DNA of 10,083 nt from an uncultured Ruminococcus sp. (lineage in GTDB: Bacteria; Bacillota; Clostridia; Oscillospirales; Ruminococcaceae), in assembly GCA_900551505.1 (NCBI GenBank), contig URWK01000034.1:1-10083 (forward strand), given 5' to 3'. This document shows, piece by piece, positions 6,602 through 10,083 of this stretch; the first letter of the stretch is position 1, and every line of letters begins with the position of its first letter. The notes beneath the pieces were generated by a model that was given only the letters and a program-made list of their open reading frames with translations, was not told the DNA's origin and ran no database searches. The position numbers and the translations under genes are program-made.

Positions 6602-7491
6602 AAAACGGCATACTCTGTATAAATAAACCGCAAGGCTTTACCTCTTTTGACGTAATCGGAAAGTTAAGGGGTATTCTCAGGATGAGAAGACTCGGACACG
6701 CAGGCACGCTTGACCCGATGGCAACGGGTGTGCTTCCTGTTTTTGTGGGGACGGCAACGAAAGCTTGCAGTATACTTCCGGACACAGACAAGACATATAT
6801 AGCAGGCTTCAAACTCGGGCTTATGTCGGATACACTGGACATAACTGGAAAGATTGTTGCGGAAATCACCCCGTCAGCCGACAGGGAAAGAGTTGAAGAA
6901 GTCCTTAAACCGCTCAGAGGCGATATTATCCAGACTCCGCCCATGTATTCCGCAGTTTCCGTAAACGGAAAAAGACTTTACGAACTCGCAAGAATGGGAA
7001 TAAAGGTTGAAAGACCAAAGAGAGAAGTTACCGTATACGAACTCAGGCTTGAAGAATTTTCGGAAGAAACTTTTGAGGGAAAACTTTTCATATCATGCGG
7101 AAAGGGAACTTATGTCAGAAGTATAATCGAAGATATGGGCTATAAACTCGGTTGTGGTGCGATTATGACTTCACTTGTAAGGTGTACTTCATCGGGAATA
7201 ACGCTTGACCAGTGTCACACCTTTGAAGAAGTAGAAAAAGCCGTTGCCAATAACACCATAGACGATATGATAATTCCGGTAGAAAATATTTTCAAGTTTC
7301 TTCCGGCACTTCACCTTAACGAAGCCCAGACCGGAATGTACAAGAACGGTGTTAAACTTGACCTCGATAAAGTATACAATACCAATAAAGGCGACCGTTT
7401 TTCAGTGTACGGCTATGACGGAGAATTTATAGGAACTGCTAAGAAAGATACTGAAAATAATCTGCTGAAAATCGAAAAGAATTTCTTTTAA
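6598..7491 (+). CDS. truB: tRNA pseudouridine(55) synthase TruB
   Basis: Converts U55 in the T-loop of nearly all tRNAs to pseudouridine and also assists tRNA folding. The 297 residues hold the full catalytic domain: LGHAGTLDPMATGVLPV (32-48) with catalytic Asp39, KTY (65-67), QTPPMYSAVSVNGKRLYELAR (112-132) and CGKGTYVRSI (167-176). The C-terminal portion (about 235-297, ending IGTAKKDTENNLLKIEKNFF) fits the small PUA-like domain of Bacillota TruB. The start overlaps the nrnA stop as ATGA, with AAGGAG (6584-6589) eight bases upstream, so re-initiation from nrnA is likely. The TAA stop lies inside the ribF ribosome binding site. Confidence 0.95.
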   Translation: MKNGILCINKPQGFTSFDVIGKLRGILRMRRLGHAGTLDPMATGVLPVFVGTATKACSILPDTDKTYIAGFKLGLMSDTLDITGKIVAEITPSADRERVEEVLKPLRGDIIQTPPMYSAVSVNGKRLYELARMGIKVERPKREVTVYELRLEEFSEETFEGKLFISCGKGTYVRSIIEDMGYKLGCGAIMTSLVRCTSSGITLDQCHTFEEVEKAVANNTIDDMIIPVENIFKFLPALHLNEAQTGMYKNGVKLDLDKVYNTNKGDRFSVYGYDGEFIGTAKKDTENNLLKIEKNFF

Positions 7492-7506
7492 GGGGGAACG
7501 CTTTTG
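7489..7506 (+). promoter_or_regulatory. truB stop fused to the ribF ribosome binding site
   Basis: TAAGGGGG joins the truB stop (7489-7491) to the ribF Shine-Dalgarno (7490-7496). Seven bases later comes TTG (7504), which decides the ribF start: no in-frame ATG lies close, and MKIIDLGRPEKSTAVALGIFDG from the TTG aligns with family N-termini. A ribosome terminating on truB necessarily covers the ribF initiation site. Confidence 0.75.
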
Positions 7507-8385
7507 AAAATAATCGACCTCGGAAGACCTGAAAAAAGTACTGCCGTAGCCCTCGGAATATTTGACGGAATACATCTCGGACATCGTGCGGTACTAAAAA
7601 AAGCCCTCGAACAGAAAGAATATGCACCTGCTGTGTTCACATTCTCGGGCATGGAACAGAAACACGGTGAACCTTTGTTGAAAATCATTCCCGAAAGCCA
7701 GAAATTTCTTATGCTTGACCGAATGGGCTTTGAATACCTCTACAGCCCACGGTTTACGGATTTCTGCGATATGTCGGCGGAAGACTTCTGTAAGGATATA
7801 CTTGCAGGGAAACTCAATGCGGGAATAGTTGTGTGCGGTGAAAATTTCGTATTCGGCAGGAACGCAAAGGGAAATACCGATACACTTAAAAAATACGGCA
7901 AGACATACGGCTTTGGAGTAATCGTAATAAGCCCCGTTGAATATGACGGTCAGGTTGTTTCTTCAACCAGAATAAGAAAAGCCATTACCGATGGAAATAT
8001 GAAACTTGCAAAGGAATTGCTCGGCTGTGAATATTCCGTTGAACGTGAAGTGATTTCGGGGAACAGGATAGGCAGAACAATTGATTTTCCGACCGCTAAC
8101 CAACGACTTGAAGAGGGTCAGATTATTCCACGCTTTGGGGTGTACTCTTCGGAAACGGAAATTAACGGGCTAATCTATGAATCCATTACCAATATAGGCG
8201 TAAAACCGACTATTGATATTGAAACACCCGCACCGCTTGCGGAAACACATATACTCGGTTATCACGGAAACCTTTACGGAACGAAAATCCGTGTTATGCT
8301 GAAAGACTTTATAAGGGCTGAAAAGAAATTTTCATCTGTTCAGCAACTTAAAGAACAGATTGCCATTGACATAAAATCAAGATAA
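7504..8385 (+). CDS. ribF: Bifunctional riboflavin kinase / FAD synthetase
   Basis: Phosphorylates riboflavin to FMN and adenylates FMN to FAD. The N-terminal FAD synthetase domain (about 1-175) shows GIFDGIHLGH (18-27), the ENFVFGRNAKG loop (113-123) and SSTRIR (153-158). The riboflavin kinase domain (about 176-293) shows GRTIDFPTAN (190-199, the PTAN motif), NIGVKPT (230-236) and ETHI (247-250) with the catalytic Glu, then YGTKIRV. Both activities should be intact; 293 residues is a little below the usual 310-320. Translation starts at TTG, which probably lowers output relative to truB. No FMN riboswitch precedes it, so supply is probably set by the operon. ribF after truB is the usual Bacillota order. 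Confidence 0.94.
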   Translation: MKIIDLGRPEKSTAVALGIFDGIHLGHRAVLKKALEQKEYAPAVFTFSGMEQKHGEPLLKIIPESQKFLMLDRMGFEYLYSPRFTDFCDMSAEDFCKDILAGKLNAGIVVCGENFVFGRNAKGNTDTLKKYGKTYGFGVIVISPVEYDGQVVSSTRIRKAITDGNMKLAKELLGCEYSVEREVISGNRIGRTIDFPTANQRLEEGQIIPRFGVYSSETEINGLIYESITNIGVKPTIDIETPAPLAETHILGYHGNLYGTKIRVMLKDFIRAEKKFSSVQQLKEQIAIDIKSR

Positions 8386-8387
8386 CA

Positions 8388-8418
8388 GAAATTCCGTACC
8401 TGCAAAAAGTCGGATTTC
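8388..8418 (+). other. Weak hairpin between ribF and gltX
   Basis: GAAAT-T-CCG (8388-8396, T8393 bulged) pairs with CGGATTTC (8411-8418) around a 14-nt loop: 8 bp, only four of them G-C or equivalent strong pairs near the loop and base. No T-tract follows, so it is not a terminator. I found no good promoter in this 68-nt gap, so gltX is probably co-transcribed with ribF. Confidence 0.3.
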
Positions 8419-8453
8419 ATAAACACATTTATAAAAGGAGAATTTCAGATAAA

Positions 8454-9902
8454 ATGAACAAAGTCAGAACTCGTTTTGCTCCAAGCCCTACAGGCTATAT
8501 GCACATCGGAAACCTCAGAACAGCACTTTTTACTTACCTCATCGCCAAGCAGAATAACGGCGACTTCATTCTCAGAATCGAAGACACCGACCAGGGCAGA
8601 TACGTTGAAGGTGCTACGGAAGTAATTTACGATACACTCAGACAAACGGGTCTTATATGGGATGAAGGTCCGGATATCGGAGGTCCTGTAGGTCCTTATA
8701 TACAGTCCGAAAGAATGGGAATTTTCAAGGACTATGCATTGAAACTTATCGAAAGCGGACACGCTTATTACTGTTTCTGCACCAAGGAGAGAATTGAAGA
8801 ACTTCACGCAGTACAGAAAGCGTCACACATTTCACCGATGTATGACCGTCATTGCCGTAACCTTCCGGAAGAAGAAGTACAGAAATTACTTGCGGAAGGC
8901 GTTCCTTATGTAATCAGACAGAAAGTTCCGACAGAGGGGACAACTACATTCCACGATGAACTTTACGGCGATATAACAGTAGAAAATTCCACACTTGACG
9001 ACCAGATTCTTATCAAGGCTGACGGTATGCCGACATACAACTTTGCGAACGTAGTCGATGACCACCTTATGGGAATTACCCATGTAGTAAGAGGAAACGA
9101 ATACCTTTCATCTGCTCCTAAGTACAATCTTCTCTATGAAGCTTTCGGCTGGGAAGTCCCTAAGTATATCCATGTTGAACACATCATGCGTGATGCTAAA
9201 CACAAGCTTTCAAAACGTGACGGTGATGCATACTTTGGCGATTATGTGGCAAAGGGTTATCTTGTCGAAGCTATCGTAAACTATATAGCACTTCTTGGCT
9301 GGGCTCCTAAGGGTGAAAACGAAATTTTCAGCCTCCAGGAACTCATTAAGGAATTTGATATAAAGGGTCTTTCAAAATCTCCTGCGATTTTCGATGAAGC
9401 GAAACTTAAACACATAAACGGCGAATACATCAGAAAAATGACCCCTGAAGAATTTTATGCACACGCAGAACCTTACATTAAGCAGGTTGTAAAGAGAACA
9501 GACGTTGACCTCAGATTCATTGCGTCAATCCTCCAGCCAAGAACAGAAATCTTCACGGATATTCCTGCTCAGGTTGACTTTATTGATGCTCTGCCGGAAT
9601 ATGATAATTCAATGTACTGTCACAAGAAAATGAAGACCAATGAAGAAACTTCCCTCGAAGCACTGAAAAAGGCACTTCCGGTTATTGAAAACATTGACGA
9701 ATGGACAGTTGACAATATCCATGAAAAATTGTTTGCTCTCATTGCTGAACTCGGCGTTAAGAACGGTTATATGCTCTGGCCTCTCAGAACAGCACTTTCA
9801 GGAAAGCAGTTTACACCGGGCGGTGCGATTGAACTTCTTGCAATTCTCGGCAAGGAAGACTCTGTTGCAAGAATCAAACACGGCATAGAAAAATTATCTT
9901 AA
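8454..9902 (+). CDS. gltX: Glutamate--tRNA ligase (GluRS)
   Basis: Class I synthetase charging tRNA-Glu with glutamate; it may also charge tRNA-Gln for GatCAB amidation if non-discriminating, which the sequence does not settle. The 482 residues hold the Rossmann core with FAPSPTGYMHIGN (8-20, HIGN as the HIGH signature), RIEDTD (41-46), a zinc-type C-x-C...Y-x3-C set (C107, C109, Y130, C134), GMPTYNFANVVDDHLMGITHVVRG (191-214) and KLSKR (251-255, the KMSKS loop), then the anticodon-binding region (about 330-482). AAAAGGAG (8433-8440) is 13 nt before the ATG, a long spacing, but MNKVRTRFAPSPTG is the family's normal N-terminus. Same-strand neighbour of ribF with no terminator between; an inverted repeat starts at its stop codon. 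Confidence 0.96.
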   Translation: MNKVRTRFAPSPTGYMHIGNLRTALFTYLIAKQNNGDFILRIEDTDQGRYVEGATEVIYDTLRQTGLIWDEGPDIGGPVGPYIQSERMGIFKDYALKLIESGHAYYCFCTKERIEELHAVQKASHISPMYDRHCRNLPEEEVQKLLAEGVPYVIRQKVPTEGTTTFHDELYGDITVENSTLDDQILIKADGMPTYNFANVVDDHLMGITHVVRGNEYLSSAPKYNLLYEAFGWEVPKYIHVEHIMRDAKHKLSKRDGDAYFGDYVAKGYLVEAIVNYIALLGWAPKGENEIFSLQELIKEFDIKGLSKSPAIFDEAKLKHINGEYIRKMTPEEFYAHAEPYIKQVVKRTDVDLRFIASILQPRTEIFTDIPAQVDFIDALPEYDNSMYCHKKMKTNEETSLEALKKALPVIENIDEWTVDNIHEKLFALIAELGVKNGYMLWPLRTALSGKQFTPGGAIELLAILGKEDSVARIKHGIEKLS

Positions 9903-9938
9903 TTCTATCATTGTATTATCACAATGCATTGATAGAAT
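9902..9938 (+). repeat. Inverted repeat starting at the gltX stop
   Basis: ATTCTATCA (9902-9910) and TGATAGAAT (9930-9938) are perfect 9-bp complements. The inner TTGT (9911-9914) and ACAA (9921-9924) can add four pairs; alternatively the repeat extends to 12 bp with one mismatch. No T-tract follows, so on its own it would not terminate. It may stabilise the 3' end together with the next hairpin, or be a protein-binding palindrome. Confidence 0.5.
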
Positions 9939-9941
9939 AAT

Positions 9942-9977
9942 TGAAAGGTGGCATATTGTTTGCTGCCTTTCATTTTC
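9942..9977 (+). terminator. Intrinsic terminator after gltX
   Basis: TGAAAGG (9942-9948) pairs with CCTTTCA (9966-9972), continued by two G-U pairs and GCA/TGC to a 12-bp stem with a 7-nt loop. TTTTC follows directly. It lies 39 nt after the gltX stop and is the only convincing hairpin plus T-tract after the last gene, so it probably ends the operon. The T-tract is short. Confidence 0.65.
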
Positions 9978-10007
9978 TAAATCGCTGTAAGTCTTTTTTG
10001 ACGGGAG

Positions 10008-10083
<76 letters not shown>

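Noticed and set aside
7440..7510. FMN riboswitch before ribF
   Set aside because: Only 12 nt separate truB and ribF, and no RFN-element conserved segments are visible.
8366..8394. TTGACA near the ribF end as a gltX promoter
   Set aside because: No acceptable -10 box at 16-18 nt; TATAAA at 8430-8435 has no -35 partner at proper spacing.

Overview
This 10 kb window reads as one almost intact, single-direction translation and transcription operon from a low-GC Bacillota bacterium. The gene order rimP-nusA-rnpM-ylxQ-infB-rbfA-nrnA-truB-ribF is the classic Clostridia/Bacilli arrangement. Codon composition, NusA and RimP of Bacillus-like length, and a long basic Asn/Gln-rich N-terminal region in IF2 suggest a gut Clostridia member of the Ruminococcus/Oscillospiraceae type. 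That placement is inference; no rRNA or lineage-specific marker is present.

Layout: bases 1-94 are G/C homopolymer, and 95-270 is a C-rich, G-poor stretch I do not trust. A strong sigma-A-like promoter with an extended -10 (279-307) follows, then a leader of about 125 nt carrying a terminator-like hairpin (334-365). Ten genes lie on the + strand: rimP (439-915), nusA (975-2090), rnpM/ylxR (2093-2365), ylxQ (best start 2340, to 2657), infB (2703-5201), rbfA (5220-5573), nrnA (5639-6601), truB (6598-7491), ribF (TTG start, 7504-8385) and gltX (8454-9902). An inverted repeat and a probable intrinsic terminator (9942-9977) end the unit, and bases 10015-10083 are again only G and C.

How the genes fit together: RimP and RbfA mature the 30S subunit. 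IF2 starts translation. NusA and RnpM act on transcription and RNase P. YlxQ is an L7Ae-type RNA-binding protein. NrnA clears short RNA oligomers and/or pAp. TruB makes tRNA pseudouridine 55, RibF makes FMN and FAD, and GltX charges tRNA with glutamate. Several junctions are tightly coupled: rnpM/ylxQ overlap, nrnA/truB share ATGA, and the truB stop lies inside the ribF ribosome binding site. Most gaps longer than 40 nt hold an imperfect hairpin without a good T-tract.

I see no mobile element, CRISPR array, tRNA/rRNA gene or evident new multi-gene system. The most interesting signals are regulatory: a possible NusA-sensitive attenuator in the leader, a well-formed internal start in infB that would give a short IF2 isoform, the recurring gap hairpins, and gltX at the end of the operon. 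The homopolymer ends look like sequencing or assembly artefacts.
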